Shown piece after piece: positions 7,232 to 15,572 of a stretch of DNA of 29,247 nucleotides; position 1 is the first letter of the stretch, and every line of letters starts with the position of its first letter. The stretch lies in assembly GCA_964596165.1 (NCBI GenBank), contig CAZQTW010000072.1:1-29247 (forward strand), written 5' to 3'. The position numbers were made by a program, and so were the translations under genes. The notes beneath the pieces were generated by a model, which saw nothing but the letters and a program-made list of their open reading frames with translations, was not told the DNA's origin and made no database searches. This DNA is from CAYUQT01 sp964596165. GTDB lineage: Bacteria; Planctomycetota; Phycisphaerae; UBA1845; JAFGLZ01.

Positions 7232-7722
7232 GAGGGTTTCCGAGTCGGCCACTTCCACCCGCTCCGCAACCGCGCCGACCACACTGCCGACGGGAACCTT
7301 TGGAGGGATGCACCCTCTGTAATGTTGACCTTCACACCGGCGACTTTGGCTGCTCCTCTCACCCGTCTTACGCCGCCTGGCAAGACCTCTTATGACTGCC
7401 CTTGCGATGTCCAAGCCGGGGGCAGTACTAACCATTTTCACCAAAAAACGTTGTGGCAGCTCGGCTAGGGGCCCAGCGAGGATTGATGCGTCATGCCGGC
7501 CAACCAGGAGGTTCCAGGTCGGATCCATACGAGCCGACATTTGCACCTCTTTGGGGCGGCGTAGTCGTCTGAATCATCAAGATGGTCCTGTGGCTTGCCG
7601 ATATTGGAGGTGGACGACTCTGTTCAGCGTTGGGCCGAAAGGGTCTGCGCGGTCCCCCATCCATCGACCGAGGGTTCTGCCTCCCGGTGGATTGGGGGGC
7701 GCGATCAGAATGGACGGGTATT
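7232..7722. other. 491-bp noncoding stretch before fliD
   Basis: No recognisable protein or RNA gene is seen on either strand. The only clear structures are a small GAGGG-ATGCA-CCCTC hairpin around 7303-7317, a CTAGGGGCCC motif around 7468 that recurs inverted after fliD, and the sigma-28-like motif at 7577-7604. Open frames on both strands give arginine-rich, non-globular translations. A decayed gene cannot be excluded. Confidence 0.5.
7577..7604 (+). promoter_or_regulatory. Candidate sigma-28 (FliA) promoter for fliD
   Basis: TCAAGATG, then 12 nt, then GCCGATAT. The -10 matches the enterobacterial FliA consensus GCCGATAA in 7 of 8 positions, and the -35 (TAAAGTTT) in 5 of 8. It lies 118 nt upstream of the fliD ATG. 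fliD is a classic late flagellar target of sigma-28. A motif with the same spacing precedes fliS. Confidence 0.4.
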
Positions 7723-10700
7723 ATGGGTACGATCACCTCCGGCGTGGGACTCATCTCCGGCATCGACATCGAGAACGTCGTGACGCAGCTCATGGCGATC
7801 GAGAAGCGGCCGATGACGATGCTTCAGACCCGCGTGCAAGCGCTGACGACCCAGCGGACGGCCTTCTTAAGTCTTAGCGCGCTGATCATGGCGGCCAGGA
7901 ATGCCGCCTCCCGATTCGACGAGGCCTCGATGTTTCGGAAGAAGAAGGCCGTCAGCGGCAACGAGAACATCGTGAAGGCCACGGCAAGCGAAAAGGCCGT
8001 GGCGGGAGACTACTCTCTCACCGTCCGCTCGTTGGCTTCGACGCAACAGATGGTTTCGAGTGGATTTCGGACCGCCGATTCGACGCCGGTCGGCGCCGGT
8101 CAAATCACGATCGAGTCGGCCCTCGCTCGGCTGAACCCGAGCACCTCGCTCGATACCCTTCGAGGAGGGGATGGCATCCGGCGAGGCGTGATCCGGATTA
8201 CCGATCGCAGCGGGGCGTCGGTCCAGATCGACCTTTCGGCGGCGCTGACCATGAACGATGTGATCGATGCGATCAACAATCAATCCACCGTGGATGTGAC
8301 GGCATCGGTTTCCGGCGGCCATCTCATCTTGACCGACCACACCGGTCAGACCGTCAGCGATCTTTCCGTGGCGGACGTCGGGACGGGCAAGGCGGCGGCG
8401 GATCTCGGGATCGCCGGCCGGGTCTCCGGGAGTTCCTTGGTCGGATCCGACATCGTCTATCTCACGCCGGACACACCGTTGGAAGCACTGAACGACGGCA
8501 ACGGCGTTCGGCGGGACGGATCGCTCAATGACTTCCAGATCACGCTTCGCGACGGCAGCACGATCGACGTCAGCCTGAGCGACAACCTTCGCAACGACAC
8601 CCGCCTGGCCGCCTTGAACGATGGGGCGGGCGTTCGCCTCGGCACGATTCGGATCACCGACCGGAACGACAACCAGGTGGACGTGGATCTCAGCGGCGCC
8701 GTGTACATGGAGGACATCACCACGGCGATCCGATCCGCCGTTCAGGGCGCCGGCCTGCAAGTCGACGTCTCGATGGTCAACAGCCACCTTCAAATTACAA
8801 ACACGGGCGGCGCCGATCCCACCGGCCGAATCCAGGTTGAGGATCTGGGCGGCGGTCACGCCGCCCAAGACCTGGGCATCGCCAAGGACGTTACGGGAAA
8901 GGCCCTGATCGGCTCCGACCTATACGACGTATCGACGGTGGGCGACGTGATCCGTGCGATCAACCTGGACAGTCAGAACAACGGCACCCTGGTGGCTTCG
9001 CTCTCGTCGACGGGCACCGGGATCACGCTGACGGACACTTCCGCCGTCGCCGGAACGACGACGGTCGTCGCGCTGAAGGACAGCCAGGGGAACGATAGCC
9101 GGTCCGCCGCGGACTTGGGCATCCTGGGATCCTCGGACACCGGTGTGATCGAGTCGTCGCCGTTGTTGGCCGGCTTGGGCACGGTTCTCTTACGATCGCT
9201 CAACGGCGGCCAAGGCGTCGAATTGGGCGTCGTCCGGTTGACCGCCAGAGACGGCACGACGACGGAGGTCGACCTCAGGGGGTTGTCCTCATTGAGCCAG
9301 GTTCTTGACGCCCTGAACGCCGTGAGCACCACGAGCAAGATCTCCGCCGCCGTGAACGCGACGGGCAACGGAATTGTGCTCACCGACGGCAGCGGCGGCA
9401 GCGGCAATCTGGTGGTCGCCGACGTGACGGGACACGCCGCCCGCGACCTTCATCTTACGATCGATGCGCCCGTCGGCCGGGTGAACAGCGGGAATCTCCA
9501 ACGCCGGTATATTAGCGAAACGACTCGACTCGAATCGCTGAACGGCGGCCGAGGGATCGTGCGAGGCAAGTTCACGATCACCGCCGGCAACGGCGCGACT
9601 GCGACGATCGACCTGACCCAGGGCAATGAGACCACGTTGGCCGACGTCATTCAGGAGATCAACGCTCGGCACATGGGGGTGACCGCTTCGATCAACACGA
9701 AGGGAGACGGCCTTCTCTTGACCGACACGACCGGGGGGTCGGGCCAACTCACGGTGACCGAGGCGGGCAGCACGACGGCCGCGGATCTTGGCATCCTCGG
9801 CACGGCTGCCGCCGGCGCCGGCACCATAGACGGGTCCTTCGAGCGGACCGTCACGATCGATTCCGACGACACCCTGAACGACGTGGTCGGCAAGATCAAC
9901 AGCGCCAAGGTGGGCGTTCGAGCGTCGGTCTTGAACGACGGCTCCCGACTCAATCCGTATCGGCTGGTTCTGACGAGCGAACGTTCCGGACGACAAGGGG
10001 AGCTTCTCATCGACCCGGGCGAAACCGGCGCATCCTTCTCGCTGCTGACGCGGGCTCAGGACGCCATCGCCTTCATTGGCGACCCGGCATCCGGTCAGAG
10101 TCTTTTGCTGTCCGGCAGCAGCAACACGCTCGACAACGCGATCCCGGGCGTGAAACTCGACCTGTTGGCGACCAGTTCATCCCCGGTGGCGGTAACCGTC
10201 TCGCAAGATGTCGACAGTATCGTTTCCGACCTCTCGACGTTTGTCAGGACGTTCAATTCCGTGATCGACAAGATCGACGAATTGACGAGCTTCAACAGCG
10301 AGACGTTCGAGAAGGGCGTGCTATTCGGGGACGCCACGATCGATCGAGTCAAGTCCGCCCTCTACAACGTCCTGCGAAAGACGGTGAGCGGCGCGGGGGT
10401 CTACAGTCGTTTGAACCAGATCGGTCTGACACTGGGAGACGGCGCCAAGCTCCGGTTCGACGAGGACAAGTTCCGCCAGGCCCTTGAGTCGAATCGTGAG
10501 GACGTCGAGGCGTTGTTCACAAAGGCGGGCGAGGGAATAGGCGTACTGATCGACAAGACGTTGGGCAACCTCACGACGTCCGGCAGCGGTGTGATTGACC
10601 GGCACAACACCAGCCTTCGGGATCAGGAGGATCTCTTGAACGATCGGATCGCCGCCATGCAGGTCCTTCTGGATTCCAAGCAACAGCGGCTCTATCAGCA

Positions 10701-10824
10701 GTTCTACGCCATGGAACAGGCCCTGGCCACGCTCCAAAGCCAGCAGTCGGCGCTGAGTAGTCTGGACAACCTCCTGTCGTACGTCCGTTCGACGAGTTCG
10801 GGCACATCCGGCTCATCGAAGTAG
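7723..10824 (+). CDS. fliD: Flagellar hook-associated protein 2 (filament cap), long form
   Basis: FliD caps the growing flagellar filament outside the cell and guides flagellin folding. The N-terminus (MGTITSGVGLISGIDIENVV) is the conserved D0 segment, and the C-terminal third has the matching coiled-coil part, from the Asp-rich stretch near residue 860 to the end. At 1033 residues it is far longer than most FliD proteins (roughly 450-700). The extra length is a series of Flagellin_IN-like blocks, each opening with a LxxGxGxxxG-type motif: about residues 146, 256 (incomplete), 298, 493 and 606. Each block then has an ITxxxG strand, a DVIxAIN-type helix, LTD, and usually AAxDLGI. The ATG at 7723 is chosen because D0 starts there; upstream frame is not protein-like. 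A sigma-28-like promoter precedes it and fliS follows, the usual chaperone partner. Confidence 0.95.
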   Translation: MGTITSGVGLISGIDIENVVTQLMAIEKRPMTMLQTRVQALTTQRTAFLSLSALIMAARNAASRFDEASMFRKKKAVSGNENIVKATASEKAVAGDYSLTVRSLASTQQMVSSGFRTADSTPVGAGQITIESALARLNPSTSLDTLRGGDGIRRGVIRITDRSGASVQIDLSAALTMNDVIDAINNQSTVDVTASVSGGHLILTDHTGQTVSDLSVADVGTGKAAADLGIAGRVSGSSLVGSDIVYLTPDTPLEALNDGNGVRRDGSLNDFQITLRDGSTIDVSLSDNLRNDTRLAALNDGAGVRLGTIRITDRNDNQVDVDLSGAVYMEDITTAIRSAVQGAGLQVDVSMVNSHLQITNTGGADPTGRIQVEDLGGGHAAQDLGIAKDVTGKALIGSDLYDVSTVGDVIRAINLDSQNNGTLVASLSSTGTGITLTDTSAVAGTTTVVALKDSQGNDSRSAADLGILGSSDTGVIESSPLLAGLGTVLLRSLNGGQGVELGVVRLTARDGTTTEVDLRGLSSLSQVLDALNAVSTTSKISAAVNATGNGIVLTDGSGGSGNLVVADVTGHAARDLHLTIDAPVGRVNSGNLQRRYISETTRLESLNGGRGIVRGKFTITAGNGATATIDLTQGNETTLADVIQEINARHMGVTASINTKGDGLLLTDTTGGSGQLTVTEAGSTTAADLGILGTAAAGAGTIDGSFERTVTIDSDDTLNDVVGKINSAKVGVRASVLNDGSRLNPYRLVLTSERSGRQGELLIDPGETGASFSLLTRAQDAIAFIGDPASGQSLLLSGSSNTLDNAIPGVKLDLLATSSSPVAVTVSQDVDSIVSDLSTFVRTFNSVIDKIDELTSFNSETFEKGVLFGDATIDRVKSALYNVLRKTVSGAGVYSRLNQIGLTLGDGAKLRFDEDKFRQALESNREDVEALFTKAGEGIGVLIDKTLGNLTTSGSGVIDRHNTSLRDQEDLLNDRIAAMQVLLDSKQQRLYQQFYAMEQALATLQSQQSALSSLDNLLSYVRSTSSGTSGSSK

Positions 10825-10943
10825 TCGGTGGGGCCCCTAGGGCGTGGGGATTCCCCGAGCCGATTCGGGAGTGCGGGTTCAAGCGCGAATCGCAACGGGA
10901 CCGACGGGCGGCGGTTCGTCAGACGGAGCGCTACGGAATTAGC

Positions 10944-10970
10944 TGAACCGACCCTTTTCGGTGTCCGATA
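10944..10970 (+). promoter_or_regulatory. Candidate sigma-28-like promoter for fliS
   Basis: TGAA, 16 nt, then TCCGATA. Spacing and core are the same as at fliD (TCAA, 16 nt, GCCGATA). It lies 76 nt before the chosen fliS ATG. The -35 half is weak on its own, so the case rests on the match in spacing between two flagellar genes. Confidence 0.3.
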
Positions 10971-11046
10971 GAACCTACGGTAGTGTCGTGCGGTCATTCC
11001 CCATGAGACGGGCAAGGGGGTGGCGGCGCTGTCCGTGGAGGCAGGC

Positions 11047-11508
11047 ATGGTTGCCGGGGGTCCAAACGAGTATCTGCGTAATCAGATTCTTACCGCATCG
11101 CCGGAACAGCTTCAGATGATGCTGTACGACGGCGCGATCCGTTTCGTCAAGCAAGGTCGTGAGGCGTTGGAGAAGAACGATCTGGAAGGGAGTTTCAATT
11201 CGATCACGCGTGCCCAGCGCGTCGTCTTGGAGATGCTGAACGGACTCCGCCACGAGATCAACCCCGACGTGTGCGGCAAGATGGCCAGCCTCTACAATTT
11301 CATCTACCGCCGCCTCGTGGACGGCAGCGTCCACAAAGATGTGAAGGCCTTGGACGAAGCCCTGCGCATCCTCGAATACCAACGTGAAACGTGGGCGATG
11401 CTCATGGAGAAACTCGCGGCCGAGCGCGGCCAACTGGCCCATGCCGCCGCGGCGCCCGGCGGGCCGACCGCCTCAACGGAAGCCGAGTCCTTCAGCATCG
11501 AAGGTTAG
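11047..11508 (+). CDS. fliS: Flagellin export chaperone FliS
   Basis: FliS binds the C-terminus of flagellin in the cytosol and prevents early polymerisation before export. The 153-residue product has the family opening NEYLRNQILTASPEQLQMML followed by YDGAIRFVKQG. The four-helix body contains SFNSITRAQRVVLEMLNGL, and YNFIYRRLVDGSVHKD matches the usual YxxxxxRL segment. The last 25 or so residues are Ala/Gly/Pro-rich and probably disordered. GGAGG 5 nt before the ATG at 11047 decides the start over the GTG at 11020. It lies 222 bp after fliD, so it may have its own promoter. It converges on the BatA-like gene with only 17 bp between the stop codons and no room for a separate terminator. Confidence 0.93.
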   Translation: MVAGGPNEYLRNQILTASPEQLQMMLYDGAIRFVKQGREALEKNDLEGSFNSITRAQRVVLEMLNGLRHEINPDVCGKMASLYNFIYRRLVDGSVHKDVKALDEALRILEYQRETWAMLMEKLAAERGQLAHAAAAPGGPTASTEAESFSIEG

Positions 11509-11525
11509 CCGCCCTTCCCAATGAA

Positions 11526-13736
11526 TCAGGCCGCCCGGGTGTGACTCCGTTCCGGCATGCGGACTTCCGCCGGTCGATAGCGATTCGCAAACAGGGCTTC
11601 CACGGTCGTCATGACGAGTACCGCGATAAGGAAGTAGTCCCAGAGGGGGCTGCCGCGTGAGGCCTCATGGACCGCGGCGTGAAGCTCGTCAAGGCTGCCG
11701 GCAACATAGAGGTGCTGATCGGGCATGGCCTCCGCGAGCTGTCGTTCGCCTATCATCTCAAGATCGGACTCAGACGGTTCGGCGGACACCACGAACTGTC
11801 GCAATTTGCCGCTTTGACCCACGACGTGCCACGCGTAAACACCCCGCGTGAAGCTGTCGGTGAAGACGGCGGTGTTGCCGGTTTCATCGGGCCTGGAGCG
11901 CACACGAACGGTCGCGCTTCGACCGGCCTCGTCGGCCGGAAGCACCACATCGATGTCCGTGGGTTGGTCTCCTTCCGCGTTCAGTCTCACCGGCGCGCCC
12001 TCGGGATACCAATCGCTCCGCCCGGCCTCGTCGGTCGCGCCCAAACAGATGCGAACCAATACAGGCAGGAAGATGGGCTTGGTGGGCAAATTCGACCATG
12101 CCGTGTTGGCCGACGTGGTGAACAGGAGGCACCGCCCGCCGCCTACTCGTCGTTCCAGGAGCAAGGGGTGATCGCGTTCCAGCCATGCCAGGATCGAGGC
12201 GGGTCGCTGTTGGCTCATCGCGACGCCGAGGTGACAGTAGACCAAGACGGATTGGTACTTCTCCTGGGTCTCATAGAGGTCCCTGAAAACCGGATGGTCC
12301 ATGTCCACCCGGAGCAGCTTTGCGGCCTCTTTTCGGGACACGGGATCGCCCACGGGCTCGCCCAAGACCGCGGGCAGGACCGGCCTGTCCGCACCGCCCA
12401 ACATGGCGTTGTAGTTCGCCGCGTCCACGTTCGGACCCACGAACACCAGCAGCGTTCGTCCGTCGGCAACGAATTGTCGCAGCGCGCCCGCCAATGCCTC
12501 GTCGAATCGGGGGACGTCGCAGCAAATGACCACATCATTCCGGCGGATTTCCTCGATCTTCACCTCGCCGATCGGATGGACGAGCGGGGAAACGGCGGAA
12601 GGCACTTTCAAGGCGGCCGCCACAAAGTAGCCCGGTCCGCTCGGGTCTCCCGCTCCGCCGGGACCGGCGATCACCAAGACGCGGATCCGGTCGGACACGT
12701 GCAACGCAAACTCCCGCGAATCATCGGCGGGTAGCAGGTCGTTCGCCCCGTCGATGAATACGCGTCCCGAGTGAGGTCCCGGGCTGCCAAGTACGTATTC
12801 AAACGAGACCTTCTGTCGACTGCCGGACGTCCCGCCGGAGGCGATCAACACGTTCTGTGTCAGATGGTCCTGGCGCCGACCGTCGACCTCGAGGCACACC
12901 TTGGCCCGACGAGGTTCGGGCCCGCTGTTGGTGACGGTCGCATCAACGACGATCGTGGCGCCGACGACTCGGCCGTGGCCCTTGATCCCCACATCGGCCA
13001 CGGCGATGTTGCTCGTCTCGCCGCGACCGCAGTTCACGATCAAGAGGGGAATGTCCGGACTCTCCGCTAGGGCCTTGCACGTGGCGAGATTCCGGAAACT
13101 CGCGGCCTGGAGGTCCGAAAGCACGTAGACCGCCCGATTCGGCAGGGAGGACTGTCTTAGCGTTTGCACGGCGGCGCCGACGGCGGGGACCATGGAGGCC
13201 GCCCCGAGCCCCACGTCCGCGGCGTCGAGCCGGCGAAGCGCGGCATCCAGATCGACGTTCAACATAGGCGCCGCCTTAGCTTCTCGTCCGTTCGTGAAAA
13301 TCAGTGCCAACTCTTTGGGTTTGCCGGTCCCGCGAATGAGTTCCTTGGCGACATGGCGCGCCGTGTCAAAACGCCGCCGGGGGCCGTCGGCGGCGGCCAT
13401 CGAAAGGGAGTTGTCCACCACGATCGCCACGGCCCCTTGCTCGCCGCCGCCGGCCGCCTTCCGCCGAGGCCTGTGCAGCGGCTGGGTAACGGCCAACAAC
13501 AGCAGGCACAGCAGTGCCGTTCGCAGAAGGAGCAGCAACCAATGCTGGATGCGACGTCGGCGAGCGGTCTTTTCCATCGACAGCCTCAGAAATCGAAGCG
13601 TCGAAAACCGGATCTGAGGCGCCCGGACGCTGGACAACAGATGCAAGACCAGGGGGATGAACACGGAGACGCCGAGAATGGGAATCAGATGCCACAACGG
13701 GAGACTGAACGGGCCGATGTTCAACTGAGCGAGCAT
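11526..13736 (-). CDS. BatA-type membrane protein with von Willebrand A domain
   Basis: The 736-residue product has the N-terminal double-transmembrane region of the BatA family (helices near 13-34 and 64-84). A von Willebrand A-like domain follows, with the metal-ion site D108-N-S110-L-S112. The centre is a large extracytoplasmic region with beta-rich parts and a glutamine-amidotransferase-like section (DRIRVLVIAGPGG and later RRNDVVICCDVPRFDEALAG). A final helix is near the C-terminus (YFLIAVLVMTTVEALFA). Proteins of this type occur with MoxR ATPases and DUF58 proteins in putative chaperone or stress complexes, and the exact function is not known. The DUF58 gene starts the pair 20 bp upstream, so the two are almost surely co-transcribed. 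No MoxR gene is in the window. Confidence 0.85.
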   Translation of the reverse strand: MLAQLNIGPFSLPLWHLIPILGVSVFIPLVLHLLSSVRAPQIRFSTLRFLRLSMEKTARRRRIQHWLLLLLRTALLCLLLLAVTQPLHRPRRKAAGGGEQGAVAIVVDNSLSMAAADGPRRRFDTARHVAKELIRGTGKPKELALIFTNGREAKAAPMLNVDLDAALRRLDAADVGLGAASMVPAVGAAVQTLRQSSLPNRAVYVLSDLQAASFRNLATCKALAESPDIPLLIVNCGRGETSNIAVADVGIKGHGRVVGATIVVDATVTNSGPEPRRAKVCLEVDGRRQDHLTQNVLIASGGTSGSRQKVSFEYVLGSPGPHSGRVFIDGANDLLPADDSREFALHVSDRIRVLVIAGPGGAGDPSGPGYFVAAALKVPSAVSPLVHPIGEVKIEEIRRNDVVICCDVPRFDEALAGALRQFVADGRTLLVFVGPNVDAANYNAMLGGADRPVLPAVLGEPVGDPVSRKEAAKLLRVDMDHPVFRDLYETQEKYQSVLVYCHLGVAMSQQRPASILAWLERDHPLLLERRVGGGRCLLFTTSANTAWSNLPTKPIFLPVLVRICLGATDEAGRSDWYPEGAPVRLNAEGDQPTDIDVVLPADEAGRSATVRVRSRPDETGNTAVFTDSFTRGVYAWHVVGQSGKLRQFVVSAEPSESDLEMIGERQLAEAMPDQHLYVAGSLDELHAAVHEASRGSPLWDYFLIAVLVMTTVEALFANRYRPAEVRMPERSHTRAA

Positions 13737-13756
13737 GGTCTTTCGCCTGATGCTTC

Positions 13757-14665
13757 CTAGTGCCGCGTTCCGATCCGTTGTCGACTGGCCAGATAGCTTC
13801 TCAGCGCAACGTGGTAGGGCGTGGCCGTCGAGGTCACGACATACTCGATGGAACTATCGCTGCAATCGCGCCGGTACCGGCCGATGAATTCGTCGATCTG
13901 TCGCCGGTACTCCTCACGAATAAGTTTGGGATCGATCTGGAGTCTTTCGTCCGTCTCCATATCCACGAAGGTGACCAGCGTGTTAAACGGGAGATCCAGC
14001 TCGGCCTGGTCGAAGACGTGGAACACGATGACCTGATGCTTGTTTCGCCGGAAATGCCGGAGCGCCCGCACGACGTCAAGCGGTTCATCGTAAAGATCGC
14101 TGATGATGACGATCAGTCCGCGTCGGGCGATCTTTTCGGCCAGGTCGTGAAAGGTCTTGCTTACGGCCGTGGTGTGGGCTGGGGTGATCTCTTCCAGACT
14201 CGTGAAGAGCCGATCGAGGTGCGCGGCGGTACTGCCGGGGGGAATGTGCGATCGGATGGTCTTGTCGAATGCGACCAGCCCGACGACGTCCTGCTGGCGC
14301 ACCATGAGGTAGGCCATCAACGAAGCCAGCCGGCAGCCATACTCGAACTTGGTCGTCCCACCGCTGCCGTAGCCCATGCTGCCCGACACGTCCAACAAGA
14401 TGTGCGCCCGGAGGTTCGTTTCCTGCTCATATTGTTTGACGTAATACCGATCCGTTCGGGCCAGCGCCACCCAATCGAGGTGCCGCAGGTCGTCGCCGGA
14501 CACGTACTCGCGGTGCTCACTGAATTCGACGCTGAAACCATGGTGCGGGCTGCGGTGCAATCCGGTGACAAAGCCCTCGACGGCCGTCCGGGCGATCAGA
14601 TTCAGCTTTCCCAGCCTTGCCGCCTGTTCGGGGTCGAAGTACTTGTAGGGTGGCTTCGTCGGCAT
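13757..14665 (-). CDS. DUF58 domain protein (VWA-like)
   Basis: The 302-residue cytosolic protein shows the DUF58 signature: GFSVEFSEHREYVSGDDLRH from residue 43, then LDWVALARTDRYYVKQYEQE. A von Willebrand A metal-ion site follows, D92-V-S94-G-S96 (DVSGSM). IIVISDLYDEP-like residues near 190-200 form the second part of the VWA fold. DUF58 proteins are usually encoded between a MoxR AAA+ ATPase and BatA-like membrane proteins and are thought to bridge them. Here the upstream neighbour is rsmD, 12 bp away, and BatA-like follows 20 bp downstream, so the three form one transcription unit. The start has a GAGAGCGGA sequence directly upstream. The gene is full length. Confidence 0.9.
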   Translation of the reverse strand: MPTKPPYKYFDPEQAARLGKLNLIARTAVEGFVTGLHRSPHHGFSVEFSEHREYVSGDDLRHLDWVALARTDRYYVKQYEQETNLRAHILLDVSGSMGYGSGGTTKFEYGCRLASLMAYLMVRQQDVVGLVAFDKTIRSHIPPGSTAAHLDRLFTSLEEITPAHTTAVSKTFHDLAEKIARRGLIVIISDLYDEPLDVVRALRHFRRNKHQVIVFHVFDQAELDLPFNTLVTFVDMETDERLQIDPKLIREEYRRQIDEFIGRYRRDCSDSSIEYVVTSTATPYHVALRSYLASRQRIGTRH

Positions 14666-14677
14666 TCCGCTCTCACG

Positions 14678-15280
14678 TCATGTCGCCGCCGTGCAAAAGT
14701 AGGTCACCGACATGCTTCCATATCTTCGAACATCCACCGGACGCAAGTTGCCGTAGAGCCGTTGATCGTACGTCGCCTTCGACTCGTGCCGCAACACGAC
14801 GTGCGCGCCTTCGGCAAGCACGGGACTCTCGGCCAACCCCACGAGGAACCGCGCGACCCGCGCGCCGTCGGTCGGATCCCGCGTGTCGCGATAGGGTGGG
14901 TCGACGAAGACCAGTTCGCAAGACTCGCGGGGAATCGACCTGCACCAGTGGTACACGTCGAACGCGTCGGCCGCAATGACACGCGACACACGATCGGCTT
15001 GAAGCGACGCGATGTTGCGCCGGAGCATCGCCAGCGCGCCACGATCGGCTTCGACGAACCCGCACCATACGGCGCCGCGCGAGAGGGCCTCCAACCCGAC
15101 CGACCCGCTTCCGGCGAACAGATCCAGCACGCGAATGGGCGGCAGACGACTCGGCGTGCCCAGACGCGAACCCACGGTCTCCAACACCGCCTGACGGACA
15201 CGGTCCGGCATGGGCCGGGTATTCTGCCCCGGGGGAGCCTGAATGGTCCGGTGGCGCCACTGTCCGCTGATGATTCGCAT
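14678..15280 (-). CDS. rsmD: 16S rRNA (guanine966-N2)-methyltransferase
   Basis: RsmD methylates N2 of G966 in 16S rRNA during small-subunit assembly, using S-adenosylmethionine. The 200-residue product opens with MRIISGQWRHRTIQAPPGQN and has the usual RPMPDRVRQAVLETV. The SAM-binding loop is VLDLFAGSGSVGLEALSRGA (51-70), and the catalytic DPPY is at 127-130, which is normal for this family. The ATG at 15280 fits the conserved N-terminus. A TAAGAT box ends 6 nt before it, so the message is probably leaderless. coaD, a common partner elsewhere, is absent. Instead the DUF58/BatA pair lies downstream in the same direction. Confidence 0.95.
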   Translation of the reverse strand: MRIISGQWRHRTIQAPPGQNTRPMPDRVRQAVLETVGSRLGTPSRLPPIRVLDLFAGSGSVGLEALSRGAVWCGFVEADRGALAMLRRNIASLQADRVSRVIAADAFDVYHWCRSIPRESCELVFVDPPYRDTRDPTDGARVARFLVGLAESPVLAEGAHVVLRHESKATYDQRLYGNLRPVDVRRYGSMSVTYFCTAAT

Positions 15281-15286
15281 GGACCC

Positions 15287-15292
15287 ATCTTA
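15287..15292 (-). promoter_or_regulatory. Candidate -10 box for a leaderless rsmD mRNA
   Basis: TAAGAT on the minus strand, 6 nt from the rsmD ATG with no ribosome-binding sequence between. The -35 is unclear. Same geometry as accD, the DRG-like gene and the gene at 15573. Confidence 0.4.
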
Positions 15293-15461
15293 GCCGGAGC
15301 AAGCCCAGACACCCACCCCATGGACCCGTCAATCCGCCGGCGATCCCCGCACAAGGTGCACCCCGAAACGCGATCAGCCTGCCGAACGAACGGATGGACG
15401 TGGTATTTCGAACCCCAGCCCCAAGAATCGAGCGGCATTCCTGAGCCTTCGACCTGTTAGC

Positions 15462-15488
15462 TATTTTCTGACAATGAATTAGAAAATA
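15462..15488. promoter_or_regulatory. AT-rich 8-bp inverted repeat, operator-like
   Basis: TATTTTCT (15462-15469) and AGAAAATA (15481-15488) are exact complements spaced by 11 nt, which puts the arm centres 19 nt apart (about two helical turns). It stands out as AT-rich in a GC-rich gap between rsmD (minus) and the secreted protein gene (plus). It could be a binding site for a dimeric regulator of the latter. Confidence 0.35.
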
Positions 15489-15535
15489 CATCCGCCATTT
15501 CCGATGGGGTTTTAACTGATAGCCACCTGCCGGTC

Positions 15536-15566
15536 TTGCACCCCCTGGATGCCGCCCGTGTATAAC
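15536..15566 (+). promoter_or_regulatory. Candidate promoter for the secreted protein gene
   Basis: TATAAC (15561-15566) lies 6 nt before the ATG at 15573. TTGCAC (15536-15541) is a possible but weak -35 with a 19-bp spacer. A leaderless message is predicted. Confidence 0.4.
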
Positions 15567-15572
15567 CATTCG

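Noticed and set aside
7468..10840. CTAGGGGCCC before fliD and its reverse complement after it, as possible element ends
   Set aside because: The match is only 10 bp and includes a palindromic GGGCCC core. There are no target duplications or mobility genes, so chance is likely in GC-rich DNA.
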